DNA from: JAKAXS01 sp041940525 | GTDB taxonomy: Bacteria; Pseudomonadota; Alphaproteobacteria; Rhizobiales; Hyphomicrobiaceae | DNA: 64,000 bases | Assembly (NCBI GenBank): GCA_041940525.1 | Contig: JBGTSB010000010.1 | Span: forward strand, 3,237-67,236 | Reading direction: 5' to 3' | Shown here: positions 8,537 to 17,348 of the stretch, in pieces | Layout of the letters: each line of letters begins with the position of its first letter | Position numbering within the stretch: the stretch's first letter is position 1 | Notes under the pieces: generated by a model | Told to the model about the DNA's origin: nothing | What the model saw: the letters and a program-made list of their open reading frames with translations, nothing else | The model's database searches: none | Made by a program: the position numbers and the translations under genes

Positions 8537-9687
8537 CAAAGCTGCTTTGCCACCGACATGATTGCTTCTGCCCTGCGTGTCCAAGTGTGCTTTTGCGCAT
8601 AGTCCTTATGGGCGTTCGTTCCAATACGTTCCGCCAAAGCAGGTTCGCTTCCGATGCGAGACAGAGCATTCGTCCAAGCGGTAGGATCAGAAGGAGGAAC
8701 AAGGAGGCAATTGTGCTCATTGCTTAGTACCTCCCGCAACACTGGAAGATCCGACGATATTATAGGTACCCCAGCTCCTAGATACTCAAACATCTTCATA
8801 GGCGACATCCAACGGCCAGTGTCATGCCTCGAAACTCCAACTGAAACCTTGCTCTGATATGGCATCAACAGCACGTCCATAAGGCTCATTAGTTGGCGTG
8901 CTAGCGGGTGCGGCACGTGTCCCTTGAAGATGAGGTTTCTTAGTTTGTTTTTATTCCGGTTTTGGGTCACGTCTGAAGGAGTTCCTCCAAACACAAGAAA
9001 AAGGTTTTCTGGAGAGGCGGCGGCCATTGCTTGCACCACGTCTATCCCGCGGCCCTTATAAAGATGACCAAAATACCCGCACACTAGCTTCCAAGGTCCA
9101 CCGGCGGATTCTTCTAAGGCCTTCAGGCGGGGCCGCCGTTCGTTCGCCGGCACAACGGCGCACCCTTCCGGGGCAGCATCATGCAATACAAGCGTGGAAA
9201 GCCGATCCAGCCCGTGATGCTCTCGAAGTAGGGTATCCAAGTGGTTCGAGATCGAGATGGTTTGAACCCATGGACAGTCCAATATGCTTCGCTGCAGATA
9301 CTTCCGAAAGCCGTACTCCAACTGATGAGTTTCAAATACCAGTGGCAATTTTTGAGCAACCGCCAACATGTATGCGGCATACAGGTTGCGAGACACGATC
9401 GCACCAGTTGCTTCACGCGATACCTGCCTGCGAGAGAAGGTAGCGATCTGCAGGTTGCTGCCGAGACTGACTGAATTGTAAAAAGTCCCGTACTCTAGAC
9501 TGGGATGTTCTACCCCGTAGGATTCGCGGATGCGAAGAGGCAGCTCATCTGCTTTGCGCACAGACCTCTTCGCGTACAACGTAACCTCGGCACCGGCACG
9601 ACAAAGCCCGTCGCATTGCCAGACCACATGAACAGAGTTCGCGGAACGAGATGGAAGCACTGATGGTGAGATGTAGTGCAGGCGCAT
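8536..9687 (-). CDS. Glycosyltransferase family 4 protein
   Basis: Second GT-B glycosyltransferase at the distal end of the operon, 383 residues. The N-terminus (MRLHYISPSVLPSRSANSVH, then WQCDGLCRAGAEVTLYAKR) is a typical GT4 entry. The C-terminal part shows CGYFGHLYKGRGIDVVQAMA, VFGGTPSDV and MKMFEYLGAGVPIISSDLPV, which holds the conserved E-x7-E-like donor site in compressed form. It starts 12 bases after the end of the 9700-10878 gene and its stop shares a base with the next GT4 start. Sequence differs clearly from its neighbour, so the two probably make different linkages. Sugar specificity cannot be assigned. Confidence 0.83.
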   Translation of the reverse strand: MRLHYISPSVLPSRSANSVHVVWQCDGLCRAGAEVTLYAKRSVRKADELPLRIRESYGVEHPSLEYGTFYNSVSLGSNLQIATFSRRQVSREATGAIVSRNLYAAYMLAVAQKLPLVFETHQLEYGFRKYLQRSILDCPWVQTISISNHLDTLLREHHGLDRLSTLVLHDAAPEGCAVVPANERRPRLKALEESAGGPWKLVCGYFGHLYKGRGIDVVQAMAAASPENLFLVFGGTPSDVTQNRNKNKLRNLIFKGHVPHPLARQLMSLMDVLLMPYQSKVSVGVSRHDTGRWMSPMKMFEYLGAGVPIISSDLPVLREVLSNEHNCLLVPPSDPTAWTNALSRIGSEPALAERIGTNAHKDYAQKHTWTRRAEAIMSVAKQL

Positions 9688-9699
9688 CGAAAGTTCCGA

Positions 9700-10878
9700 T
9701 TATCTAAGGCTTTGACGCAAAGAATGATGATAGCCGATGCCAGGGTAGTCTATGAAGCCCCAATCCCAAGCGCTATCGGGAAGCAAGGCTGCTTCAATGC
9801 GCGCCAGAGCCAAGACGCGAAACCATGTGTCCCAAAGGTTGGACTCATACCAATGTCTAGAATAGCTGCTCCAATGCGTGTGTATTCGATCATTCTTCGG
9901 GCGCTGAAGAGCAATTGCATAACGAAGGCGCTCTATCAGCAGGCTCCGGCTGCGGCGGGCGTCGAACATACGTTCGGCAAACATTGACAGGCTTTCCATG
10001 CTTCGAGGACGAACATATATGGACTCTGCAAAACCTCCATCGGCTTTCTGTTCGAGAGCAATAGTATTGGCAGTTTTCAAAAGCAGCTTTGATGTGGCCT
10101 TATCGATGGCATGACCGTCGGGCGTCAACATGAACACTGCGTCATAGTCATAGCATCCTCCACCCCCTGGATAAGGAGCAAAGTGTCCTTGCTTATCGGC
10201 AAGGGCGCAAACCGCCTCCATTGACGCGGCGAGCCGATCTGGTCTGATGCCCAAGAACTCTAGAATTTCGTGCTGATGATAGCCATTCTGGAACTGCAAA
10301 TGCGTCATACCGTTGCCCGGTCCCCAGAAGCCGAAACGGTTCATTGTTTTGAGGTGCAGGTCCACCCATTCATCAATCAGAGACTGAACATTTAATCCAA
10401 GGTAGTCTCGACCGTGTATCAGGAAGATTGCCAAAAACATGGCTTGATTGCCGCCACCCGGTCTTCCTCCCAAGCAGCCGAACTTCGCAAACTCAACTTG
10501 CAAATTGGAGGGTATCTGCTCCTCAATCAACTCGGCCAATGGGTCATCTTGCAAAACGTTCAGAACTTTAAGAGCGCTGAGCGAAAACGTTAAAAGCTGG
10601 CGAAAAGGCTTTTGATCAATTTGAGCGGTAGATCGATGCTTGCGGACAGCACTGCGCACATCTTCTGCCAATTGCTCTTTGTCGATCGGCAACGGTTGTT
10701 TTAAAGTATGACCTAGAAATATCAGAAAGCATCGCGCGTAATCACTTGCATCAGAACCTTGTGTTAATCGCACGGACCTCGGTTGTTGGCTCATGAGACT
10801 AAGGTAACGCGAAGCCGCGCTGCGCAACCCGGCTAGATCCGGTAAGGCGTTAGGAATTTGACACATCGATTTAGTCAA
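9700..10878 (-). CDS. Unrecognised protein, possibly an alpha/alpha-toroid (prenyltransferase/cyclase-like) fold
   Basis: The 392-residue product matches no family I can name with confidence. It has no signal peptide or membrane segment. It contains glycine/aromatic motifs such as GCLGGRPGGGNQAM, RFGFWGPGNGMTHLQFQNGYHQHEIL, QGHFAPYPGGGGCYDYDAV and EQKADGGFAES. The QxxDGGF-type motifs and helical spacing recall the repeats of alpha/alpha-toroid proteins (terpene cyclases, prenyltransferases, some glycan lyases and epimerases). The many His, Tyr and Asp residues in these motifs suggest an enzyme. It lies inside the polysaccharide operon between an acyltransferase and two glycosyltransferases, so a role in glycan modification or its control is plausible but unproven. 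Confidence 0.6.
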   Translation of the reverse strand: MTKSMCQIPNALPDLAGLRSAASRYLSLMSQQPRSVRLTQGSDASDYARCFLIFLGHTLKQPLPIDKEQLAEDVRSAVRKHRSTAQIDQKPFRQLLTFSLSALKVLNVLQDDPLAELIEEQIPSNLQVEFAKFGCLGGRPGGGNQAMFLAIFLIHGRDYLGLNVQSLIDEWVDLHLKTMNRFGFWGPGNGMTHLQFQNGYHQHEILEFLGIRPDRLAASMEAVCALADKQGHFAPYPGGGGCYDYDAVFMLTPDGHAIDKATSKLLLKTANTIALEQKADGGFAESIYVRPRSMESLSMFAERMFDARRSRSLLIERLRYAIALQRPKNDRIHTHWSSYSRHWYESNLWDTWFRVLALARIEAALLPDSAWDWGFIDYPGIGYHHSLRQSLR

Positions 10879-10913
10879 GTTCGCTCAAGCAAAAGCTAGA
10901 CCACGGTATCATA

Positions 10914-12011
10914 CTACACACGGCGCTCTAGACCGAGAGCTTGACGCTTGACCGCCGGGAAATAGGCGCTGAGCATTGAATGACGCCTCCTTTCAAGTGG
11001 GGCTTCGACAAACCACGCCAGCACTGCCCCAACTGCGATTGACAGAGCCAATATGCAAGTAAATCCCAGGCTCGTATACGCATAATGGGTCCCGTCGACA
11101 TAATGCAATCCCCAGGATCGCGGTATGACGAGAACAAACGCAAAAGCGCAACTCCACTGGGTTAGATAAATTGGATAGGACATTTGCCCAAGAAATGTGT
11201 CAATCCTTTCCAAAAGAGAACTTCTAGGCCAGAACATGAGTGCCCCCAGAATTGCAACTAAGCTGGGAAGAGCCAAAACGTAAGCCAATGTCACGCTGAA
11301 GGGATGAATTGCTATAGTGCAGCCCACCAAACCGGCAATTCCGACGAGAAGTTCCCGCAATCCAAAACTCTTAAAGCGATGTCTATTGAACCACATCAAA
11401 GTTCCAATTGAATAGGGAAGCAAGGCAGCAGGTAAAAAACTATACAAAAGCTGGCTACCCAGCGTCGCCTCGCCAATCTTCACTAACTCCCTAGCATGCC
11501 ACCATAAAAAGGGATAGCCAGCCAGCAACAAAACAAATGCGCCCGTTGCCAACTGACGGCTCCGTGCAAGTATAATGCACGAGCAGAAATACATTAATAT
11601 CTCCACTTCGACAGCCCAGGAGGAGGGACTCAACAGCGCTGAACTTCGTCCTATCCCAAATGTTGTTTGTCCCATGATCAGTAAATTCGAAATCCATTGG
11701 CTCGTCGTTTCTGGTATTTTCAGATCTGTATTTACGAGCAAGGCATCTGAAGGCCGCCCACTAATCAAAATGAGTAAGGCAGATGATAGTATGGCTAGCC
11801 AATACATAGGCAAAAGTCGCAGGGCGCGGCTCACGAGAAACGCTGAAACTCCAGACCTGTTGATGCCGTAGCGGCGATTTAGAGCGCCACTCATCAAAAA
11901 TCCACTTAGCATGAAGAAACCCCACACTGCGGCACCGGCCACGAACGGCACGCCACCAAAGTGCGTGACTAGAACCAACAAAGCTGCAGCGAAGCGAAAC
12001 GAGCCAAACAA
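10914..12011 (-). CDS. Acyltransferase family 3 membrane protein
   Basis: Multi-pass inner-membrane O-acyltransferase (Acyl_transf_3 family, as in OatA and OafA-type O-antigen acetylases), 365 residues with about ten hydrophobic segments. The N-terminus FRFAAALLVLVTHFGGVPF has the family's conserved (R)F-AA-LLV-xxH pattern, where the His is the proposed catalytic residue. FFMLSGFLMSGALNRRYG follows, as in relatives. The C-terminus ends with a basic cytoplasmic tail after a last segment containing VEAPLERRRHS, which matches the usual E-x-P-x-x-R ending. It starts 12 bases after the polymerase gene. It probably acetylates the repeat unit in this polysaccharide; donor and position are unknown. 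Confidence 0.87.
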   Translation of the reverse strand: MFGSFRFAAALLVLVTHFGGVPFVAGAAVWGFFMLSGFLMSGALNRRYGINRSGVSAFLVSRALRLLPMYWLAILSSALLILISGRPSDALLVNTDLKIPETTSQWISNLLIMGQTTFGIGRSSALLSPSSWAVEVEILMYFCSCIILARSRQLATGAFVLLLAGYPFLWWHARELVKIGEATLGSQLLYSFLPAALLPYSIGTLMWFNRHRFKSFGLRELLVGIAGLVGCTIAIHPFSVTLAYVLALPSLVAILGALMFWPRSSLLERIDTFLGQMSYPIYLTQWSCAFAFVLVIPRSWGLHYVDGTHYAYTSLGFTCILALSIAVGAVLAWFVEAPLERRRHSMLSAYFPAVKRQALGLERRV

Positions 12012-12022
12012 ACAACATCCAA

Positions 12023-13357
12023 CTACTTACGAGGTTTCAAGCGCAGCACGCGGCCGATGAGCAACAAGCTTATCGGAGTAAAGATTCCGGACCGCCATGC
12101 TACCTCCGAGTATAAGACGTAGTCGAATGCCTGGATACTCCAAACTCCCAGGGCGCCAAGCGCAAGCCACCCGACCTGAACATTGCCTACACGTCTAAAG
12201 ATGCCCCATGCGATTTGAGCAAACCAAAGCAACATCAAGCCCAAACCGATGACTCCCACCTCGAACAGATGCCGAATTCCGGTCGATCGCGGGCCGCGCA
12301 ACTCAAGCTGTTCGAACATGAAGTCTTCTGACTTACTATGCAACAGAGGATGCTGTATCAGCCATCCGCCACCCTCCCCTAGCGCACAGGCCTTCACTCC
12401 CCGTTCGGGGCACATTTCGATGGCCATCTCCCATAGCATAAGTCGACCGAGCTGAATGTTGCGATTTTCTGATTTGCTAAGGCGAGACGTATTCATTTCG
12501 GATTCATAGCCACGAGTGAGATACTCGCGGACATAAGCTGCGACAGTTCCGGTCTTTAGGCTCTTGAATTCTTGGCGATCAGTATTGAGCGAAGGCATAA
12601 AATGAATCGAGCCAACGGCAACCGCCAAGGATAAGCCGAGAGCCGTCAGCGCTTGTTTTCCCAATCCAAACCGCCGAACGAACTCGCCCGCGGAGTGCTG
12701 AAACCTATCGGAGACAGCCGCAGAACAGCTTAGGAAAATGAGCAGAAACGGCAGCACCAGCATAAAGCTGCGTTTTTCGGAAATAATTCCGACGGCAGAA
12801 AATAGAGCTATCAATATGACCGGGCCCCAAACGATCTGCTTTTTGATTGCGTAGGCCCACAACAGAGAAACAGCTATCATAGGCATTAATAGCCCTAATT
12901 GCCCGGCGGAGTGGTCGAATGTGCCTATCCAGCGTTTTTCGTCCACGCCAAAATAAACGTATTTCGCAACAGAAACAGGAATCTGCACCGCAAATACTAA
13001 AAGAAGCAGGACCACCAACGCTTGTTTTTGCCTTTTAGTTATGGGGGCGGCATAAAAAATCACAAAAAGCATCAGCGGTGAGCTCATCTCGAACAGGAAT
13101 AACAACAGCTCGGTTACGCTGCGAGTGCTGACCACAGCGTTCACAGCTCCCAATGCTGTTACAAGCGCTGGAATCGCGATCCATTCGAAAGTGCGAGCAA
13201 GGCGCTGTCGCGCGGTTGTCAGAAGTGTTCGAAGAAACAAAAAAATTATTATAGAGGTGGTCGCTATTCGCAATGCGGTAACGTTAAAGCCAAAATGGTC
13301 CGCAACAGCTAAGTTCAGGCTTATCCCAAAAATGGGAAGTAGCAGCCATCCGTACAT
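12023..13357 (-). CDS. Wzy-like O-antigen/capsule polymerase
   Basis: Integral membrane protein of 444 residues with ten to twelve hydrophobic segments and one large periplasmic loop (about residues 265-360) rich in charged residues. The loop contains RLMLWEMAIEMCPERGV and RSTGIRHLFEVGVIGLGLMLLW, a layout like the Wzy/O-antigen-ligase superfamily where a periplasmic loop with a conserved His or Arg faces the next membrane segment. Its place between the flippase and acyltransferase genes supports polymerisation of repeat units in the periplasm. Sequence identity in this family is always low, so the call rests on topology and context. It shares no obvious similarity with the ligase-like protein at 24854-26134. 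Confidence 0.75.
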   Translation of the reverse strand: MYGWLLLPIFGISLNLAVADHFGFNVTALRIATTSIIIFLFLRTLLTTARQRLARTFEWIAIPALVTALGAVNAVVSTRSVTELLLFLFEMSSPLMLFVIFYAAPITKRQKQALVVLLLLVFAVQIPVSVAKYVYFGVDEKRWIGTFDHSAGQLGLLMPMIAVSLLWAYAIKKQIVWGPVILIALFSAVGIISEKRSFMLVLPFLLIFLSCSAAVSDRFQHSAGEFVRRFGLGKQALTALGLSLAVAVGSIHFMPSLNTDRQEFKSLKTGTVAAYVREYLTRGYESEMNTSRLSKSENRNIQLGRLMLWEMAIEMCPERGVKACALGEGGGWLIQHPLLHSKSEDFMFEQLELRGPRSTGIRHLFEVGVIGLGLMLLWFAQIAWGIFRRVGNVQVGWLALGALGVWSIQAFDYVLYSEVAWRSGIFTPISLLLIGRVLRLKPRK

Positions 13358-13384
13358 TTGGGTAATCCCTGCCGAAAAATAGCA

Positions 13385-14242
13385 TTAGATGAAGCGGGCC
13401 AATATCATCGTTCGTCCGTATGGGACGCCAAAACGTGCCGCATACTTCTTAATCGCATAATGAGGACATGAGAACAACAAGGTTGTGATGGCGCAAGGTC
13501 GCAGTCCGACGCGCGTCAGAAGAGTATTGAAAGACTGTTCGCAGTAGCCGTGCAAGTGTTCAAAAGGCGAGAGAATATGCATTGTTTCGCCGTTGAACGG
13601 AAAGTCATCCCAAAGATTTCGCCTGCTCAGTCCAACATCTGGAACAGCGATCCTCACCACAGTTTCGCTATGGCTAAACTGCCTTATTTCATCGAGGATG
13701 GAAGCCGGGTCTGGAACATGTTCCAGTACTTGTTCCAAGTTGATCGCATCGAAACGACGTTCTTGAATGGCAGACAACGAGTCGACTGTTTCCACGACTT
13801 CAGTTAGGCCCTGACGGCCACTTGCTGGTTCATAAGCAACAACTTCAAAGCCGGCGCGTTGAGCTGCAGAGGACCACCGACCGGCGCCGCTTCCATAGTC
13901 TAAGAGTTTTTTTCCGCGGCAAATTTTAAATAAGCCGCGCATGGTGGAGTTCATTCGAGAGGTCGGATGGGTGCTTGCCGTGCCTCCCTTGAGACGTCGT
14001 CCCTGGGCGTACATCCCGAACAAAGTTTGTTGGTCCGGGCGCGTGTGATGCCACAGGTGCCCGCAGCAAGAACACTCTGCAATATCCAGCGAGAGCTGAT
14101 CCTCCCAGCCATCCATAAAACCAGCGTACTTGCGCTTGCTTAACTGTCGAAACGCATCGATTGCTCGGTCGTTCTTGAAGTTGTGGAGGACAAACTTTTC
14201 TCCACCGCAACAAGGACACGCGTTGACTGTTATCACCTGCAC
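13385..14242 (-). CDS. Class I SAM-dependent methyltransferase with N-terminal zinc-finger-like region
   Basis: The 285-residue product opens with two CxxC pairs, CPCCGG near residue 9 and CSCCGHLW near residue 57, typical of the zinc-ribbon of sugar C-methyltransferase-like proteins. A Rossmann methyltransferase domain follows: KLLDYGSGAGRWSSAAQRAG (SAM motif I), then EQVLEHVPDPASIL. The start is GTG at 14242, overlapping the flippase stop by one base, so translation is coupled. The C-terminal third (HLHGYCEQSFNTLLTRVGLRP) resembles other polysaccharide-cluster methyltransferases. It likely methylates a sugar of the repeat unit or its precursor. Substrate is unknown. Confidence 0.82.
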   Translation of the reverse strand: MQVITVNACPCCGGEKFVLHNFKNDRAIDAFRQLSKRKYAGFMDGWEDQLSLDIAECSCCGHLWHHTRPDQQTLFGMYAQGRRLKGGTASTHPTSRMNSTMRGLFKICRGKKLLDYGSGAGRWSSAAQRAGFEVVAYEPASGRQGLTEVVETVDSLSAIQERRFDAINLEQVLEHVPDPASILDEIRQFSHSETVVRIAVPDVGLSRRNLWDDFPFNGETMHILSPFEHLHGYCEQSFNTLLTRVGLRPCAITTLLFSCPHYAIKKYAARFGVPYGRTMILARFI

Positions 14243-15798
14243 TAAATTTTCCTCTTAGCAGGACGGAGAGCTTTAAGAGCTCGACTAATTCTTGTGCGAT
14301 GATCCCGCTCCAAGACAATATACCAGACTGTCAAAAGCCAAACCACGAATGAGATCGCGAACAAGAATAGCGACCATTGGTGACCAGCAAGCGAACTGGC
14401 TTTTGCTCCAATAGCTAGTGGCATCGCGGATGCAAGGGGACGCCACACAGCGGTCCCATATAGTTGAAACACGGAAATATCGAAATAGCGCGCGAGCTGA
14501 TAAACTATGGTGCCGAAAGCGCGAAAGACGTAGGCCCCTGCTATGCCAATGGCCATGCCAGTTGTGCCCCAATTGAAGTACTCTAACAGCACCCAACCAA
14601 TGCAAAGTCCAAAGAGCGCACTCGTTAGCTCGCCGCGAGCTGCGGTCCTGTGTCTGCCAACTGAGATAAGCACTGAGCGAGCCAGTAGAGCTGGAATTGT
14701 AATGCAGTAAGCCGCAAAAATGATGAGAATATTAGTATATATATCTTGGATGTGTCTTGTCGGAACCAAGTCTCGTCCGAGCCATTCAGGCAATAGCATT
14801 GGCATCAAGACATACATTGCTGCAAATATAAGTAGGGCTGCTGCTAACGAATAGCGCGCAGCGATAAAGAATATCGCCATCAAACTCTTTCGATCGCTTT
14901 CGGCATCGAGTTGGGAGGCAATAGGTGAGAGAAGCTGACTAGCTATCCCAAGAAATGGACTGACACTGAAAACGATCATAATCGGCAACGCGATTAATGG
15001 AACGGCTTCGGCATTGAGTGACAGCCCGGTTAGAACAGGACTACCTTGACGCAATAATACGGCGGCCGCAGTCACAACCATTGCCGCAAGACTAATATCT
15101 AGGAGTTCTTTGACAGGGTTGATGCCTATGGAGCTTGCTACAAATAGTTTCTGAGGCGCCAGCTTTGCTGCAATACCGAAAAGAGCCATTGCCCCAAATA
15201 AATTGGGCAGGAACACTGCCAGCGCCAACAAAATCAACGAGTGTGGCAACTCTAGCGAGCATACAATGACCACAAGAAATAACCGAATGAACAAAACCAG
15301 GCTGTCAATCCTGGCTTGGAGGCTAAACCGATGTTGGCTCGTGAGCACTCCTATTGCGCTGCGAAAGGGTAAAGTTAGGCCGGTGCTGAATACGGCAATG
15401 AACAGCATGGCTATCGCATCGGTATACAAAGCAGGCGATAGGTCAAACAGGTGCGGGAAATACTGGCCCAGCGGCAGAGCGACCAGCATCAAGAGCAAAC
15501 TCGCGCCCAGAAGGATGACGATCGCCGACGTGGCGTGGGCTACGTAGGCAGCGCTATCCCCTGAAGCTTGATCGCGGGAAAGTACCCGGCCAAGACTCGA
15601 CGCTAAGCCCAGCTCTAGAAGCTGGGCGTGGCTGGCCAGCTGTTGGACAAGTAACCAAACCGCAAGCCCTTCAAAACCAAATCGCCTTGTGATCAAGGGA
15701 ACGCTGACAAGCGCGAAGAGTATGCTGCCCAGTCGATATAGCCAGACCGAGAAAGCATTCACGAACGAGCGACGTAGCCCCGGCAGCTCAACTTTCAT
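14242..15798 (-). CDS. Wzx-like polysaccharide flippase
   Basis: Integral membrane protein of the MATE/MVF superfamily that would move the lipid-linked repeat unit across the inner membrane. The 518 residues form about 12-14 hydrophobic segments. The first region reads SVWLYRLGSILFALVSVPLI followed by TRRFGFEGLAVWLLVQQLA, a common Wzx opening. The frame stays open to 15843, but the ATG at 15798 overlaps the upstream stop in an ATGA and starts at MKVELPGLRRS, so it is preferred. Present with a Wzy-like protein, it points to Wzx/Wzy-type assembly, although no initiating phosphoglycosyltransferase or Wza/Wzc export genes are in this window. Confidence 0.85.
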   Translation of the reverse strand: MKVELPGLRRSFVNAFSVWLYRLGSILFALVSVPLITRRFGFEGLAVWLLVQQLASHAQLLELGLASSLGRVLSRDQASGDSAAYVAHATSAIVILLGASLLLMLVALPLGQYFPHLFDLSPALYTDAIAMLFIAVFSTGLTLPFRSAIGVLTSQHRFSLQARIDSLVLFIRLFLVVIVCSLELPHSLILLALAVFLPNLFGAMALFGIAAKLAPQKLFVASSIGINPVKELLDISLAAMVVTAAAVLLRQGSPVLTGLSLNAEAVPLIALPIMIVFSVSPFLGIASQLLSPIASQLDAESDRKSLMAIFFIAARYSLAAALLIFAAMYVLMPMLLPEWLGRDLVPTRHIQDIYTNILIIFAAYCITIPALLARSVLISVGRHRTAARGELTSALFGLCIGWVLLEYFNWGTTGMAIGIAGAYVFRAFGTIVYQLARYFDISVFQLYGTAVWRPLASAMPLAIGAKASSLAGHQWSLFLFAISFVVWLLTVWYIVLERDHRTRISRALKALRPAKRKI

Positions 15799-17348
15799 AG
15801 ATGCGCTCGTCGGGCATCTTCTGCCGATATCCGCGCTTTGCAATAGTTTGCCAATTTTTGGAAATCCTGGGACAGCCGTTGAGCCAATGCAACGTCTTCC
15901 CGGCCTTCAAAATGCCGGTCAGGTTTACCAAGAAGCAGGCTATAAAGATCGACTGCGGTCGACCCAGCTATATGAGCCGCCAAAAAGCGTTGAAGCGCCT
16001 GCTCGTCTGGGCGGTAGGTGCGCAGAAGGTCCAAGATCGTTTTGCTAAGTTCGTTTTGATCCGAAGCATATCGAACGATCGACTGAGGAAGTTGATTATA
16101 AGCCGGAGTACCAAAGACTAGCACTGGCTTCCCAAGAATTGCGGCCTCCAAACCGGAGCTGCCCGATATCACGCCGACTAATGCGGCCTGTCTTATTAGA
16201 ACATGGGTAGGTAAGTCTGGATCAACTAGCTTAACGTTGGGGATCTGTAGCAACTTCTTGTAATAGCCGTATGGCCGGACACCCACTGAACGTGGATGTT
16301 CCTTGACAAGGAGAAGCATTCCGGCCGGAAGGGAACGAGCCAAGTTCCTAACTAGCTCAATCTGGTTCTGGTACGGCCGGCCGAACACTTGAATTGATAC
16401 CTCTGGTTCAAAGTGCAGCGGAAAGAATGCAAAATCTCGTACAGTGTCTAGCTGGTGAGTGTCGATCCAAGATCGTTGTAAACGACGACGCACAATTGAC
16501 GCTTTAAGTGGTTGTCCGAAGAAGCTGTACCAAGCATGGACCACAGCTGGATCAACGTGGTTGTCGCGGCGAATTTCAGGGTCCAAGGCACTCAGAAAGT
16601 CGCGCCGAATTCCGCGCACGATAGCAACCAGGCCTTTCAGAGGACGAAACTGGGCAGATCGCTTGATCGCCCCCTCATATTTCACGCCGTGTGCACGAAT
16701 GCGTTCGATCTGAGCATCGGCTTCGAGAATTGCATGTTCTGGTATCGTTGATGGTCTCGCATAAAATGCAGCTATATGTGAAGAGAGCTCTACAGCGTCG
16801 TCATTTAAAGACACGAAGTTACCTAGTTTCGTGGATTTTAGCAGCAGGTATGGAATGCCCTTAGCCTTGGCGAGACGGTAAAAAATATAATCTCCGAACG
16901 TCGCCGTGCCAAATGAGAGAATAACATCAGGCTTGAATCGGTCGACAAATGCGCTGATTTTCTCAATCGCCTCGAGTACAATTCCGCCCAACTCTTGGTG
17001 TGAGAAGCGCGGTTTATAATCCTGCCTATATTTGCACAGTTTCCCAAAGAACAGTCTCCTGTCCGCCAGGAGTACGTTCCATAACACGGGATCGCCATAC
17101 ACTTCTTCCAATTCACGAAGCAGCTGCCAGTCAACTTTGCGCCGCGCTCCGACAGCGGTGATGTCCCACTCGCGCAACAGCGGCATGCTGTCAATCAATG
17201 ACGGGTCGCGACGCGTCATTGATTTGAAGGTTCGAGAATCGGCAACGTACGCCGCAGTAGCGTTGCCACTGCCGGATGGAGCGAGGAGCTTACCCAGCTG
17301 CAGGAAGACCTGCAGGCTGCTCCCCTGCGTTACACCAAGTATCCTCAT
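15795..17348 (-). CDS. Capsule-polysaccharide-type glycosyltransferase (GT-B fold)
   Basis: A 517-residue cytosolic protein. Its C-terminal half carries LLLVKEHPRSVGVRPYGYYK and GVISGSSGLEAAILGKPVLV, the KEHP and SGSSGLEA pattern of the capsular polysaccharide synthesis family (KpsS/KpsC-like and related nonulosonate or Kdo transferases). The N-terminal half has DVILSFGTATFGDYIFYRLAK, a nucleotide-fold strand-loop. It starts four bases inside the end of the CMP-sugar synthetase gene and ends overlapping the flippase start. Being next to the CMP-nonulosonate activation gene, it is the best candidate in the operon for transfer of the nonulosonic acid; that link is inference from position and family. 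Confidence 0.75.
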   Translation of the reverse strand: MRILGVTQGSSLQVFLQLGKLLAPSGSGNATAAYVADSRTFKSMTRRDPSLIDSMPLLREWDITAVGARRKVDWQLLRELEEVYGDPVLWNVLLADRRLFFGKLCKYRQDYKPRFSHQELGGIVLEAIEKISAFVDRFKPDVILSFGTATFGDYIFYRLAKAKGIPYLLLKSTKLGNFVSLNDDAVELSSHIAAFYARPSTIPEHAILEADAQIERIRAHGVKYEGAIKRSAQFRPLKGLVAIVRGIRRDFLSALDPEIRRDNHVDPAVVHAWYSFFGQPLKASIVRRRLQRSWIDTHQLDTVRDFAFFPLHFEPEVSIQVFGRPYQNQIELVRNLARSLPAGMLLLVKEHPRSVGVRPYGYYKKLLQIPNVKLVDPDLPTHVLIRQAALVGVISGSSGLEAAILGKPVLVFGTPAYNQLPQSIVRYASDQNELSKTILDLLRTYRPDEQALQRFLAAHIAGSTAVDLYSLLLGKPDRHFEGREDVALAQRLSQDFQKLANYCKARISAEDARRAHL

